Shown piece after piece: positions 34,667-45,381 of a DNA stretch of 64,000 nt; position 1 is the stretch's first letter, and the number at the start of each line of letters is the position of its first letter. Both the position numbers and the translations under genes were made by a program. Source of the DNA: Hydractinia symbiolongicarpus (Eukaryota > Cnidaria > Hydrozoa > Anthoathecata > Hydractiniidae); assembly GCF_029227915.1 (NCBI RefSeq), contig NC_079879.1:10664001-10728000 (forward strand), in the 5' to 3' direction. The notes beneath the pieces were generated by a model. The model was not told where the DNA came from. It saw only the letters and a program-made list of their open reading frames with translations, and made no database searches.

Positions 34667-35935
34667 CTAAAACGTGCTTTTTCGTAGGATATTTCTGATT
34701 GTTAATATGTTTGCATGAAAGTCAATTTGACAGGCACCATTCTTATGTTTACCTTCTGACTGAGAAGCCCCTGGAAATAAACACTGTATGCAGAATCCCT
34801 TTCTCCTTAGTTCTGAAAAACGCTCGTATGGGGTCATTTCAGCGAACTTCTTGCAAGACAATTATTGTATTAATCTCATACCGTTTGGTCCTTTTGTTGA
34901 TTTATGGTCAGTCTCACCACAAATAAAACATTTGCTTTGATCGACTCTCTCACCATAGCGAGTTCCACGTTTGTTGTATCTTTCAGCGTCTTTCTTGCTT
35001 TGTATGTCAGCTTTTGTTTCTTTCTTATCCCATGTTTCTTGAATCATCAGTTTTTGTTGCTGGACTTTGATGTCCTTTTCCAAAAATATAATCAATTGCT
35101 TCCAGCAATCTTCTCCGTCCAGATCGTCCTCACATGTTTTAGAAATCCACCGGGTGATTCTTTCGTTACCCAAAATTTGTGCACCTTTTCAATACCATTT
35201 TCATGATATAATTTGTTTTCTATATGATGAGTTTCGGCTAAAGCGATTAAATCTTTCATTAAAGACACTAGCTTACTTAAACCTTCAATCAACTTTTCAG
35301 GATCCTTCGCTTTGCAAAGGACAAGATTTGTGACCTCATCAATCTTACGATACAATAATGACTTTGTGTTTCCATATGCAGCTTTAAGTCTTTGCCATAT
35401 TTGATCGATACATTCCAGGTCCTTAACTAATGAAGAGCTGGTTCAACCAGATGATTATTCTTAAGAATAGTTTTTATGTATGGCACATAAATACAGTTTC
35501 TCAATTTTTTTTGCAAAGTGTAGATATCCATCGCAGAATTATAACCACCGAACTTAATGTTAATGTAATGTCAAGTTGACTTGTATTAAACAGTTTCTGT
35601 TTTTCTAAGTCTCGAGCTTCCAGCTCCTTTTTTAACATGTCGGTGTATAAGTTTATAGAATGTGGAATTTTCACATTGCTTCTGTGGCTTTTAATTCCAC
35701 CATCCTGAGTTAATAATTCTTGAAACTGGCTTGTGATTCTATCTATTCTCTTGCGAATCTCTGGAAGTTCATTCTTTCTTTGAAGCAACTCCGAGTCTGA
35801 TATGCTATATTGCTCAACATCAATTTGTTGGAACACGTCACTAATCATCCTATTAACATCCGTCAACATGAATGAAAACTTCCTTTCGTTAAATTTAGAA
35901 ATAGCCAATTTGTTGTTTGTTTCTCTGACTCGCAA
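34667..35935 (-). pseudogene. BEL/Pao gag, 3' part with zinc knuckles
   Basis: Minus-strand frames 35935-35501, 35355-35092, 35173-34862 and 34861-34667 form a broken gag. Seen in order: a charged helical region (SFMLTDVNRMISDVFQQ), a capsid-like stretch (VTNLVLCKAKDPEKLIEG), a zinc knuckle (SKCFICGETDH) and a second cysteine cluster (GFCIQCLFPGA with H and C following). Frame changes and stops separate the pieces. The 5' part continues at 40177-40430 beyond the nested transposon. Confidence 0.65.
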
Positions 35936-35978
35936 ATTAGATTTTAATAAATTTGCCGCTTGCTAAATCGTTTTATAT

Positions 35979-35982
35979 TTAA
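35979..35982. repeat. TTAA, left target-site copy
   Basis: TTAA directly abuts the left end (AGGGGAAGTTCGGTC) of the 4.19 kb transposon. An identical TTAA at 40175-40178 abuts the right end. Removing the element and one copy restores one continuous gag frame apart from a single stop, which supports TTAA as the duplicated target. Confidence 0.75.
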
Positions 35983-36252
35983 AGGGGAAGTTCGGTCAAA
36001 AATTATATTTTCATAATCAATAGTCAAAAAAGAATACGATAATTCTTTTTAAATGAAACCCTTATTTTTTTTAAATAATCTGTGTTAACCACGCGTAAAA
36101 ACACCTCCGTAGACTGACCCCTTTACGTTTTTACGAAGGCTGGGTCGAGTTTGAATTATGACGTTTTATAGTTCAAAAAGCGAAGTTCGGTGTTGGGGAT
36201 TAGGTGTAATCACACGAAGAAGCGTTTTGTTTATGCATTTTATTATTTCAAT

Positions 36253-38705
36253 ATGCCAAACTGTGCTGCCATCGGCTGTACAAATCGAAGTAGCAATAAG
36301 AAAAAGACAGAAAAGGGTAAGGGAAGCGAGGAAAATAAGGAGGTAGATAACGAAAAGCTTACGACAAAAGACGAAGATAACAACGAAAGAAAAATCCGGG
36401 TAGTATTTTATCACATTCCTAGTGCGAAAAAAGATAAAGAGCTTCGGAATAAATGGCTACACAATATAAAAAGAAGTGGTACCTTGCCGAAAGACTCTGG
36501 GTTTTATATTTGTTTTCATCATTTTGAACCAGAGTGCTTCGAAAGAGATTTACAAGAAGTCTTTTCGTTACCTATGTTTCACCAAACAGCCTAACATTTG
36601 TCTTTCTCGTATTTAGAAAAATTCAACACAGTTTCATTTATTACAGCCATTTCCAAAACAAAACCATGTCAAAAAAAATCATTATATTTTCTTCGCATGT
36701 TCGCATTTTCTTTCCCCCAGTGCTGAATGTTTTTTTAACATCGAAAAATCCTTCAAGAACATGTGCTTTCGTAAGACGGGGGTAATGGAAATCTATTATT
36801 TTTAAATTTCCAGGCTGAACTAATGGGTTCTCCACCGCGGAAGAAATTAAAAGATGGTGCTGTTCCGACCTTGTTTAATTTTACAAAACAGCCTGAGAAA
36901 CGTAAAAGAACAGAAAAAAGAATCGAAGACCGTCAGAAACGACAGGTAAAATAAGTGTCTATATGTTTTTGCAATACAGAGGGTTTGTTTTAAAATGAAA
37001 TTTTGTTTGGTTATATTCTAGCTAATTGATTCTATGCTGGAAACAGAAGCAAGTGATACTACACAACCTGAAAATAAACAAGAAATGGGATACCGATTTT
37101 TCTTTCTCGCCCGATGTAGAAGTATCGATGTCTGTCATAGAAGAATTTTCAGAATACGAGGAAGAAGCAATTAGTAATAATGAGAAAAGTCAAGACGAAT
37201 CGTTCAATTTGGAAAATCTGTCAGATAGTGAGAATGATAACGACTCCGATGCGGACATCCCCGACCTAAACGGCACGTGTTTTATCGTTTTTTGGTCTTG
37301 TCTTCTACCTCTGCTACGATTTTGTTTCACCTGTTTTAAGCCAGCTGAAGTGAATAAAATTGCAGTTAAAGGGACTCAACTAATCGTACATTTGTTGTGC
37401 AGTGACCATCATGCTCACCAATGGTCATCGCAACCACTGGTGAGTAAGCGACCGTGGGGAAATTTATTGCTTTCCTCAGCCATTTTAATTTCCGGTAACA
37501 CATACCAACGCGTTAAAGAAATGATGCAAATCGCAAAAATACATTTTTTGTCCAAAACCACCTTTTATGAAATACAAAAAAAGTACATATTCCAAGCGAT
37601 TCACAAAATATATTCCACTCATCGAGAATTGCGATTTCAGTCTTACCTAGAAAGCAATGAGGCACTAGACTTAGCAGGCGATGGGAGGTGTGATTCACCA
37701 GGTTACAGTGCAAAGTACGGAATTTACACGTTACTTAATTCAAAATCAAATAAAATAGTTGACTTTCATGTAGTTCATGTCGGCCAAGTTGGGAATTCGT
37801 CGCGTATGGAAAAACAAGGATTGATTGTTGTTCTTAATCGTTTGTTAGAAAATCAACTGTCAATTGAAGGCATTGCAACTGACAGGCACGTTCAAATCCG
37901 GAAGTACATGCGAGAAGAACGGAAGGATATTAAGCACCATTTTGACGTATGGCATATGGGGAAAAAGATTAAAAAAAAGTTGGTCAAATGTGCCAAGAAA
38001 ACAACCGCTAAAGATTTACTTCCTTGGGTAAAAGCTGTCATAAATCATTTCTGGTGGTGTTGCGCCTCTGGTAATGGTAACGTGGTAGAGTTACGAGAGA
38101 AATGGCTGAGTATGTTGTGTCATGTAAAGAACAAACACAAATGGGAAAGCAACAAAATATATCACAAATGTGAACACTCTAAGCTCTCTAAATTAGAACA
38201 GCGATCAAAAAAATGGTTGATGGAAGGAACGCCTGCTTACAAAGCCCTTGAATCTGTAGTTCGGGCTAAGTCTTTGTTGCGTGATTTGAAGTACTTCGTC
38301 GAGTTCAAAAACACAAGAAATTTGGAAGTTTACCACTCACTCTACAACAAATATTGCCCAAAGAGGTTACACTTTAGCTTTGCAGGAATGATTGCTAGGT
38401 CACAACTCGCCGTTCTTGACTTTAAAGCTGGAGCTGGCTCCTCCCACGCACAAACATCGTCTGGAGAGCATCGCTATAAGCAACAATACTCGAGGATTAC
38501 AGACTCCTGGGTTGTTAAAAAAGTTTACACGGAAAAGCAAAGGTCGTACGTAGAGGATATTGTAAGTGAAGTTAAGTATTTGGTTACAACTAAAGAAGGG
38601 TACGCAGCTCCCAAAGTCGCCGATGTTCCAAATTATATAGCGCCAAGAGAGAAACCAGATAAAAAAGAAGCCATTGAAAATATGAAAACAAGGTTTACAT
38701 TGTAA
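36253..38705 (+). CDS. THAP-domain DDE transposase (one apparent frame break)
   Basis: Exons proposed: 36253-36558 (donor weak, GTCTTT), 36814-36945 (acceptor TTTCCAG, donor GTAAAA) and 37022-38705. Exon 1 starts MPNCAAIGCTNR and has the THAP zinc-finger pattern (Cys4, Cys9, FYHIP, then FYICFHHFEP). Exon 2 gives a basic LMGSPPRKKLKDGAVPTLF segment. The long final frame holds an acidic region, then GDGRCDSPG (Asp219 or Asp223 counting from 37026), TDRHVQI (Asp286) and RNLEVYHSLY (Glu434), a plausible DDE triad of an RNase H-like transposase. Exon 3 entered in the phase set by exon 2 does not reach this frame: a one-base shift is needed near 37070-37100. It is therefore either recently broken or mis-modelled there. 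It would act in the nucleus, with the THAP finger binding the element's ends. Confidence 0.7.
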
Positions 38706-38764
38706 TAATTTTTTTTTATTAGTATTCAATCCCCTCTTTAGCTCTAAGGTTGAAGTTGGTTCTT

Positions 38765-39825
38765 TTATTCAGAATCGGAATCCGTGTTTTCATACAGTCG
38801 TTTGTCGTCGGATTTGCTCTCCGTGAATGGGATATAAATACCATTTTCAGATGGATATTTATTACGAATTGCCCATAAAGCACACGACGGTATAATTTTT
38901 CGCACACCTTTTCCCAATCTGTTATGTATCCACCACGTGTACTGTTTATAACCGGCAAAACGTAGTGAACTAAAAAGAAATTGTGATATAACACAAGTTT
39001 GTTCCCAAGTCCTTTCTTGCCCTTAACCCTTAAAATAAGTGCAATAAAAAAACGTACCAATTATCCGTGTGCATTGCATCGCCCCTTAAATTATTTAGAG
39101 CAGACAGTGCAGTGGTTAGTACTGGTTTACATAGACAAACCATCCCAAAAGTTTCGGCCTCAGTTATACATTGTTTTCCTAAAAAGAAAATCTTAAAAAA
39201 TGACCCCCGTCTCAAGTTTTGATTTTTGAGCGCACGTTCTCATTCGATTGTAAAGCTGAATAAAATAAAACAACCACCGTTGTGTTTTTTTTGTGAGATT
39301 GTTTTGGCAGTAGCGCATGATAACGAATAAAATATATGCGAAGGAGAGTTAAATGTTTTTTAGAAAAAACTCATGTTAGGCAAAATATTTTGAAAGAAGT
39401 TTTGCGTCAGTTGTCGTGTTCGTAGGCATATTTTTTTTTATCAACGCGAAGACCAATATTTAAAGGGAATATGTAGAGTTTTGTTATGGTTTTAAACACG
39501 AAAAAGAAAATTATGCTTGGCTAAATTTTTTGTTTATTTTACCTTCAAAATGATTGTCAGGAATTTCATTTGTATCCCTGCAACACAAGCTTTTACTGTA
39601 CGACTCCATCGCTCTACAGTGACCACCGCATTGGTACCAGTTATTTTTGCCGATCCTTGAAACTTCATCTTCTTCCTCATCACTCTCGGAACTACACGTT
39701 CCTAATTTATTCAGTTCTTCCAAGGAAAATTCTGGTTCAAAATTGAAGGGTCTGAGAGTGGATAAATCAGGTATGTCATCGTTTTCATCTTCGTTAGAAC
39801 TTGAATCGCTTCGAATTTGATCCAT
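38765..39825 (-). CDS. P2X7 C-tail-like cysteine-rich protein in the transposon
   Basis: Three minus-strand exons, 39825-39543, 39178-39058 and 38969-38765, sum to 609 bases, an intact 202-residue frame with GT-AG junctions throughout. Seen: an acidic N-terminus (SSSNEDENDD), NNWYQCGGHCRAM, ESYSKSLCCRDT, QCITEAETFGMVCLC, then YKQYTWWIHNRLG and RKIIPSCALWAIRNKYP, ending in an acidic DSDSE. The order of cysteines and the W-x2-(G/N)-x-LG-x-G and IPSC motifs match the zinc-binding intracellular tail of P2X7 receptors and stand-alone animal proteins with that domain. No membrane segment is present, so this is not a channel. It converges on the transposase gene with about 60 bp between stops. A role in transposition is inference. 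Confidence 0.7.
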
Positions 39826-40176
39826 TGCTTACAAAACTAACACTGTATTTTCAAAGAAGTAATTTGTTACAGATTTGAAAAGAAATATAGCAGGAAAGAA
39901 GTAGATTCTTCTAGCAAATTGTGTAGCCTGTGTTGTGACTTTTTCACGCGATGCAATGTTTTGAACTATAAAACGTCATACTTGAGTTAGAACCCAGCTT
40001 TTTTTTTCTGACGCGCTTTTTCAAAAACGGAGCATTTTCAAGAAGTTTGTGTCAACATTAGAGACATTTCCGAAACTCCAAGTTTAATGAAGTAAAGTTT
40101 TTTTGTTTTTATAAGTATAAATACATGGAATTATAAAATAAAATAAATTTATTTTTTTTGACCGAACTTCCCCTTT

Positions 40177-40430
40177 AACAAACGCATCTGAAATTCTTTC
40201 CCCAAGGTTTCATCATAATCCTCAGAGATTGATTTCAATTCTAAATTTTGAAAGCGATATTTTGATCGTAATTCATCGATTTTTTCAATAGATCGTTCAA
40301 TGTCGTTAGCAGAGGATAATTCGTTAAGCGCATTTTCATTAGTAAAATCGTCTAACGAATAGCGTTGTAATGATAATATTTAAAAGGAAATTTCAGACTC
40401 TGTCATATCGTCAAGTTTAATGCTACGCAT
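40177..40430 (-). pseudogene. BEL/Pao gag, 5' part beyond the nested transposon
   Basis: The minus strand reads MTESEISF near the 40420 end, then LQRYSLDDFTNENALNELS and a charged helical stretch up to ERISDAFV at the TTAA site. It joins in frame to 35979 and below once the transposon is removed. At least one stop lies in this piece. The element's promoter/LTR is not identified. A direct repeat of TCATACTTGTTGACACTT lies just beyond at 40446-40492. Confidence 0.55.
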
Positions 40431-40433
40431 AAC

Positions 40434-41160
40434 TCAGATAAGTCATTTATACTTGTTGACACTTATTTAATTCATTCATACTTGTTGACACTTGCTTAAA
40501 CGGTCACTTCGCCTCATTTATTACAAAATTTCGGATAATTAATACAAACGCAAGTAGCTTTGTGCTGTTTGAATGTTAGGTTTCACGGATACCTAGGACC
40601 TTACACAGAAGTTAAACACACATTTGCTGCTGATGTTGTAACACGAATGATGTTGTTCAAACTAAATAAATAAATATTTACAATTTAGAATGAAATTTAT
40701 AGATTGAGATTTAAACGTAATAAATTATACAAGCATACCAGCTTGCCACAACAAAGTAAACAGGGTGTAAAAACTTTAACGTGTGATTGAAAAAACTTGA
40801 AGGTTGAAAATTGAAAAAAATCTTCTGATACAAAATACGTCAACGACTTGATTTTTTGATTTAAAAATTGAATAAATTGTTGTTATTTTTAAGAGCTCAC
40901 TCTGGCTTCTCACTTGTGTCAAACGTTGAATTCGAATGCGTTGAAAATAGATCGTTAACCATAGTATATAGGCATAGCTACAATTAAATTTTTATTTCCC
41001 TACGGGATTATTTTTGAATAAAGTACCAAACAGTCTGTAAACAAATCGAGACATACAACACAACTTTACAGTGTGTCTAAGCATCGCTATACTTATGCCG
41101 TATGTCCTGATGGTTTTTTGTTTCCTGCTATACAAAAAAGGCTAGTAATAAAGTAATAAA
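40434..41160. other. Spacer between the BEL and Polinton-like relics
   Basis: No open frame of note. It begins with two copies of a TTATACTTGTTGACACTT-type word. It may include the decayed long terminal repeat of the BEL element, but no second copy is visible at the other end. Confidence 0.35.
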
Positions 41161-41199
41161 GATGTCAGAGATTGCATAAGTATTTGACACCTCCGCAGA

Positions 41200-41650
41200 A
41201 GCCTTTGAACATGAAAAACCCACTGATAAACGCCAGTTCCTGAGGGAAGCTCTACGCTAACGCAAAGGGAAGTTTTCACCAAACAAATGCACAGAAGGCT
41301 TTGTCGAAAAGGCCCCTGATGTAGCGATTGAAAAGGTACACGCCGAGTTCGTTCAACGAGAGCTCCAGGAGAAAGGGGAAAAGACGGATAAGAAACTATG
41401 TACCCACGTTGTTAACCTGTACGCAAACATGATTGGAATCTTCGTGGACATCGATAGCGTTGACGATCTCCGACAAGATATAGAGGAAGACCCTACTATC
41501 CCAGACGCCATGACAGACCCCGGGGTCCTCGTCTATTGAACAACTGGCAGGTGTTTACCTCCCCTCTTGGTTGTGGGACACACGGCGCGGCATATGACCA
41601 AAAAGATGATGGAGCGAAGACTAGCGAGAAAGATCCTTGAGGATCAGGGA
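41200..41650 (+). pseudogene. Polinton-associated gene remnant of unknown function
   Basis: Broken plus-strand frame. Recognisable pieces include HVVNLYANMIG, DLRQDIEEDPTIPDAM and a following hydrophobic PPLLVVGHTA stretch, resembling an uncharacterised protein I associate with cnidarian Polinton-like elements. At least two stops interrupt it. Function unknown. Confidence 0.4.
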
Positions 41651-41776
41651 TCAGGGTAAAAATTTTCTTAATTTTTAGGACTTAAAATAAATAACTGAAG
41701 AACCAAGACAAGAAGAGAAATCCTCATAAGACCATTAAAGCACCCGGAAGGAATTGCACAAGGTCACAAGTTGGCG

Positions 41777-42007
41777 ATGACGAAAAAGAAAGAAAAAATG
41801 AAACAACAACAGGGTACCGTAGAACCTACAACACCTTCTGGGACCAGTTCCGTACAGTCAGTCTGCATGTACGGTGTAGGATCGCTTGCCGTGCTCGCGA
41901 TAGGAGTTAACCTCCATTATATGTTTGAAGGCCAAAATGAATCCGACAAGCCCGCCCCTGAAACTCAACAGGGCAAGCCTCAAATTGATATTTTTAAAAT
42001 GCATTAA
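41777..42007 (+). CDS. Small single-pass membrane protein of the Polinton-like relic
   Basis: 76 residues from the first ATG. Lys/Gln-rich N-terminus (TKKKEKMKQQQ), one membrane segment (MYGVGSLAVLAIGVNLHYMF, about residues 37-56) and a short polar tail. I do not recognise the family. Its position next to other Polinton-like fragments on the same strand suggests it belongs to the same element. Confidence 0.4.
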   Translation: MTKKKEKMKQQQGTVEPTTPSGTSSVQSVCMYGVGSLAVLAIGVNLHYMFEGQNESDKPAPETQQGKPQIDIFKMH

Positions 42008-42120
42008 ATACATGCCAACAAGCAACATAACTCCGCATATCCGTATGGCTAACATCATATACTATTCTTATAGCTCTGGGTGCAAAAAAGACGCTGGGAG
42101 TTTCTAGGCCAAGGGCTAAG

Positions 42121-42393
42121 ATGGGTTTGGAGGACGGTTTAAAGCTTGTTGGCTATATGACGGGAGCAATACTATTCGACGACTACGCGATAAATCAAGG
42201 CTGGTATAAACGTTCCCTAATGCCATCCGAAACAATAAATGAGTACAAACAGGACGAAAATTACCTACGCCTCTCTACCTTGTTTTCCCACGACACCGTG
42301 CCCCGGTACGTTGAACTTTTAAAAGCACTGATCAAGATACCCTTTTTAACCGTAGGCCCTGCCCCATCTCTCAGGAATAGGCGCGCCTCGTAG
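42121..42393 (+). CDS. Unrecognised 90-residue frame in the Polinton-like relic
   Basis: Opens with ATG and MGLEDGLKLVGYMTGAILFD, with YVELLKALIKIPFL later. It is collinear with the neighbouring fragments and could be the start of a longer gene truncated by decay. Not recognised. No catalytic motif seen. Confidence 0.35.
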   Translation: MGLEDGLKLVGYMTGAILFDDYAINQGWYKRSLMPSETINEYKQDENYLRLSTLFSHDTVPRYVELLKALIKIPFLTVGPAPSLRNRRAS

Positions 42394-42582
42394 AGAGATA
42401 TCGCAGGGTATTGCGGTGTCTAGAGGGTAAGATAGTGTTTGACCCCCTTCCCCTTCTATACAAGACCACGTACTGACCCGCCTGTAAAGGGCTTTTTGTA
42501 AACAACCACGGCGGCGCGTGGGTTTGTTCCGATTGCCTTTCAACATTCCCGAGAATACAAAAAAAACAGGGCGACTAAAAAA

Positions 42583-42855
42583 ATGTTAGACATTGTTAAG
42601 GAACCGCATACAGCAATCTTTACAGGTTCGACGAGTTGCGAGAAAATGCAACGTGTTCTAGACCTGCTGGAAGGCGAATATAAGAACCATTTTCTCAAAA
42701 TAAACATGGAGGAGGCTAAGAAATGCTCCAATTGTAAACACTATCTTTCTTTGGACGATTTCAGGATCAAGGGGAAGGGTCAACGAACAAAAATGTGCAT
42801 CAAATGCCTCGATGCTATCAAGGCGTCACATGAACGTACAAGGTGCCCACATTAA
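42583..42855 (+). pseudogene. Packaging-ATPase N-terminus joined to a zinc-ribbon protein
   Basis: The first half (KEPHTAIFTGSTSCEKMQRV) aligns with the start of A32/FtsK-type genome-packaging ATPases of Polinton-like elements, but the P-loop is damaged: the GxxGxGK pattern reads G-S-T-S-C-E-K. It runs in frame into EEAKKCSNCKHYLSLDDF and KMCIKCLD, the start of a different gene with CxxC zinc ribbons. The rest of the ATPase is missing, so an internal deletion appears to have fused two genes. Confidence 0.5.
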
Positions 42856-43300
42856 GAGATTAAATCAAGGTGCATAGAATGCGGAGGTGGTGGTATCTGC
42901 AGCGAACATAAAAAAACATGGGGCATATTTCCCCATTTGCAACCCTATTGGCCATCTGTCTGGTGTTGTGCGAGGTGGAACCCACGAAGCTCTGAAGGGA
43001 AACAAGTAGCTCAGTTCTCAGGAGTATCTTGGGTGCGATATCGCTACGCTGCGTGCCCATATTGAAGCTCAGTTTGTCGATGGGATGACCTGGAAAATTA
43101 CGGTAAGGGGCACATTGATCGCAAAGTACCGATTAAATATCAAGAAAATGGCAATGCTCCGTAGCTTGCTGAAGTTGCTAGGAGTTTACACTATACTAAC
43201 ACTCGGCCCATGTGGGCAATTGAAAATATTGCAAAAGGCAACCGATACATTACAGAATAAGCAGATTAGGCGGTATTCAACCAAACACAATTTTTCCAAA
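42856..43300 (+). pseudogene. Zinc-ribbon/HNH-type endonuclease remnant
   Basis: Continues the zinc-ribbon gene after a stop at 42853-42855: a CIECGGGGIC repeat unit near 42866-42900, then frame-shifted pieces resembling a giant-virus-like HNH endonuclease (CDIATLRAHIEAQF near 43030, a GHIDxKVP-type site near 43110, and MWAIENIAKGNRY near 43210). At least two frame changes break it. Relationship from motif memory only. Confidence 0.45.
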
Positions 43301-43739
43301 ATCTAGCTCTACACTTTGGAAAGACATTTTAGACCCGTTTGGCCCCATGCTTTAGCCATTGAAATATCAAATATGGAAACATACGTACAATAAAGACAAT
43401 TGACAAAAATCTACAATTTTCAAGTACCTGTACTACGATGTTGCATCGAGTCAGCGTCAGTGACAGGTTATTGCCCGCAATGTCTGTCAATTAGCTGACT
43501 TTGACCTTCAAAGTCAACCTAAAGTTATCAAAGATATATTCCATGGGTACCCGTTCTATACCATGCCTCCTTTACTTTAAGTAAGGAATGCAGATGACGA
43601 TTATAAGGATCTAGATATAGAGACACTCCTGAAAATTTACTACCAAGCCTTAACATCCTCTGGAGGTATCTGAACATCTTCAGGAATAAGCATCAATTCC
43701 TCAGACACGAAGCTTCTTTCGAGCCCGTCTTTTAAATAG

Positions 43740-44480
43740 TACAACATACGACTACCTGCCACGATCCTATCCGGTCTATACGTTTTCTTGCTCCAAAAGG
43801 CGTCAGTTGCACGTTTCTTTTAATCACCATGTTCTTCTCCAGGTTGTAAAAGGTATAGGTATAATCCATCCTCGGGTAATGGCTTTTCTTCGGAATATTG
43901 TTTCCCGTTTGCAAGTGGTACTTCATCCAGTTTAATGGCCCTGCTAGGGTTCATGGTAATCATGTCAGTCTTGGTATTGTTGAGACTTTTTAGGATAGCA
44001 TGCAAGTGCTTGACCCAAATGCTACTAGTCTTCTCTTGCGCATCTTGAGGCTTAAAGAGTCTTTCTGCGAGTACCTTGTTGTAGCTCAAATGCCGTAAAC
44101 GTATGGTGATATTTGGTGGTGGCCCGTTTAATCTCCACATCTTTTCTTTCTAGCAGTATCGTCACATTTGACGTGAATTCACTACCATTATTACATTGAA
44201 AAATATTGGGATACCGTGAAGGTCCCGCCTTATAAATGTCCTTGATCATGTCCGAGACCTCGCTGGCTTTTTTGATACGTAGGGGCCTCGATACCTTGTT
44301 TCTCGAAGCCACGTCAATACCTTTGAGGATGTATTTGTACGCGTATTTCCATACAGCCTGTCATGGGGCTTCTACAAGATGTCAAACTGATGCATCTCGT
44401 TCGGTCTCGTAATAGTGAAATGGGGATAATCGATCTTTTTTGGACTCCGAATATGCCGGAGCCATAAGAGTTGCTTAGAC
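43740..44480 (-). pseudogene. Polinton/retroviral-type integrase remnant
   Basis: Minus-strand pieces 44312-44052 (RPLRIKKASEVSDMIKDIY, FQCNNGSEF, EIKRATTKYHHTFTAFE), 44140-43820 (KHLHAILKSLNNTKTDMI, PEDGLYLYLLQPGEEHGD) and 43926-43732. These match the catalytic core and C-terminal region of integrases carried by Polinton/Maverick elements. The residue expected to be the second catalytic Asp is Asn (QCNNGSE), and two frame changes separate the pieces. Not functional as it stands. Confidence 0.6.
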
Positions 44481-44839
44481 AGACAGTGAGTGATTAGCTT
44501 TTCTGATAGGCTACAGCAGCTCAGGTAAATATTCTTGCCTCCTCTTGTTAACGATATGTGATGCTATTGACATGTCTTTATATACATGTCAAAAACGTTT
44601 TTGAAATACTTGTAAGCAACAAGTCCTACTGGATGGTAAAAAGTTTAAAATTTTGGCTTTGCTTCCCATCAAAGAATTGAATGCTTGGGGGACATTCTGA
44701 CCTGGACCTAGGACACTCCAATATACCTTTCTCTGAAGGGTTTGACAGATCGTCTCGAGTATATGCTGAAGGACGAACATCAATACGACAAAAGTGTTTT
44801 CCTTCACTGGAATTACGATGTGTTTGTTCATGGAACAAA

Positions 44840-44995
44840 ATGAATGATGTAACCTATTTATATCCGAATTTACCAAGTGCACCTGAGGACAATTCTAGAC
44901 TCGATAAGATAAAAGAGATTGAACAGTACCTAAGAAAGGAGATTAAAGAGCGGGACAGGCTTGCAAAAAGTTTAAAATGCATGGCACCTGGGTAA
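44840..44995 (+). pseudogene. Polinton-associated helical protein, N-terminal fragment
   Basis: 51 residues from ATG: MNDVTYLYPNLPSAPED, then a charged helix (KIKEIEQYLRKEIKERD). This is the start of an uncharacterised protein I associate with cnidarian Polinton-like elements. The downstream frame at 45102 may be its C-terminal part after a deletion. Confidence 0.4.
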
Positions 44996-45101
44996 AATAT
45001 TGTGACCATGGACTACTGAGTATTAAAATGAAATGCGGAACACCTCAAAAAGACTTGGTTTCAAATCCAAGAAACCCTAAAGTATCAGGCTACTCGCTGA
45101 G

Positions 45102-45359
45102 ATGAAATTGAATTTCATCGTTGATCTTACTTCAAAAGCGGTAGAAAATGAGGTTATTAGTGACTACAAATTCCCCCACATTATGCATGAAAAGCAGCGT
45201 TATGAGGTATTAAAGGAGCAAATACGACAACGTGTTAAACGGTCGTTGAATCCATCAATAAAAGAGAACATGCTCAGCTACTTGCGAAAGGGGAGGGAGG
45301 AAGGTAGAAATGACGTCTTAAAAAGACTGCAATCTTTACAGTATCCAAGCGGTATCTAG
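45102..45359 (+). pseudogene. Charged helical fragment, likely part of the same gene
   Basis: 85 residues, mostly charged helix (KQRYEVLKEQIRQRVKRSL, YLRKGREEGRNDVLKRLQ). No catalytic motif. Its place and composition fit the C-terminal end of the gene starting at 44840. The intervening hydrophobic core expected of such proteins is missing. Confidence 0.35.
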
Positions 45360-45381
45360 ATTCTCCACCTGTTTATAAAAC

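Larger units (their letters stand above)
35983..40174. mobile_element. THAP/DDE DNA transposon nested in BEL gag, 4192 bp
   Basis: The ends AGGGGAAGTTCGGTC (35983) and GACCGAACTTCCCCT (to 40174) are inverted repeats, and the similarity extends into adjacent A/T runs. The target duplication is TTAA. Inside are two convergent genes: a plus-strand THAP plus transposase gene (36253-38705) and a minus-strand cysteine-rich P2X7-tail-like gene (38765-39825). TTAA targets are the hallmark of piggyBac, but this transposase does not look like piggyBac. The superfamily is left open (an IS3EU-type element is one possibility). Confidence 0.8.

Noticed and set aside
34904-35333. Plus-strand frames of 88-100 residues
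   Set aside because: Antisense shadows of the BEL gag, whose zinc knuckle and helical motifs read on the minus strand.
38719-39060. 113-residue minus-strand frame ending ...GIEY
   Set aside because: Overlaps the last exon of the P2X7-tail-like gene in the wrong frame; the spliced model uses another frame with the IPSC motif.
42994-43060. A tRNA-like or riboswitch-like fold in the HNH relic
   Set aside because: The apparent stem is explained by coding sequence for the decayed HNH protein; no cloverleaf can be drawn.
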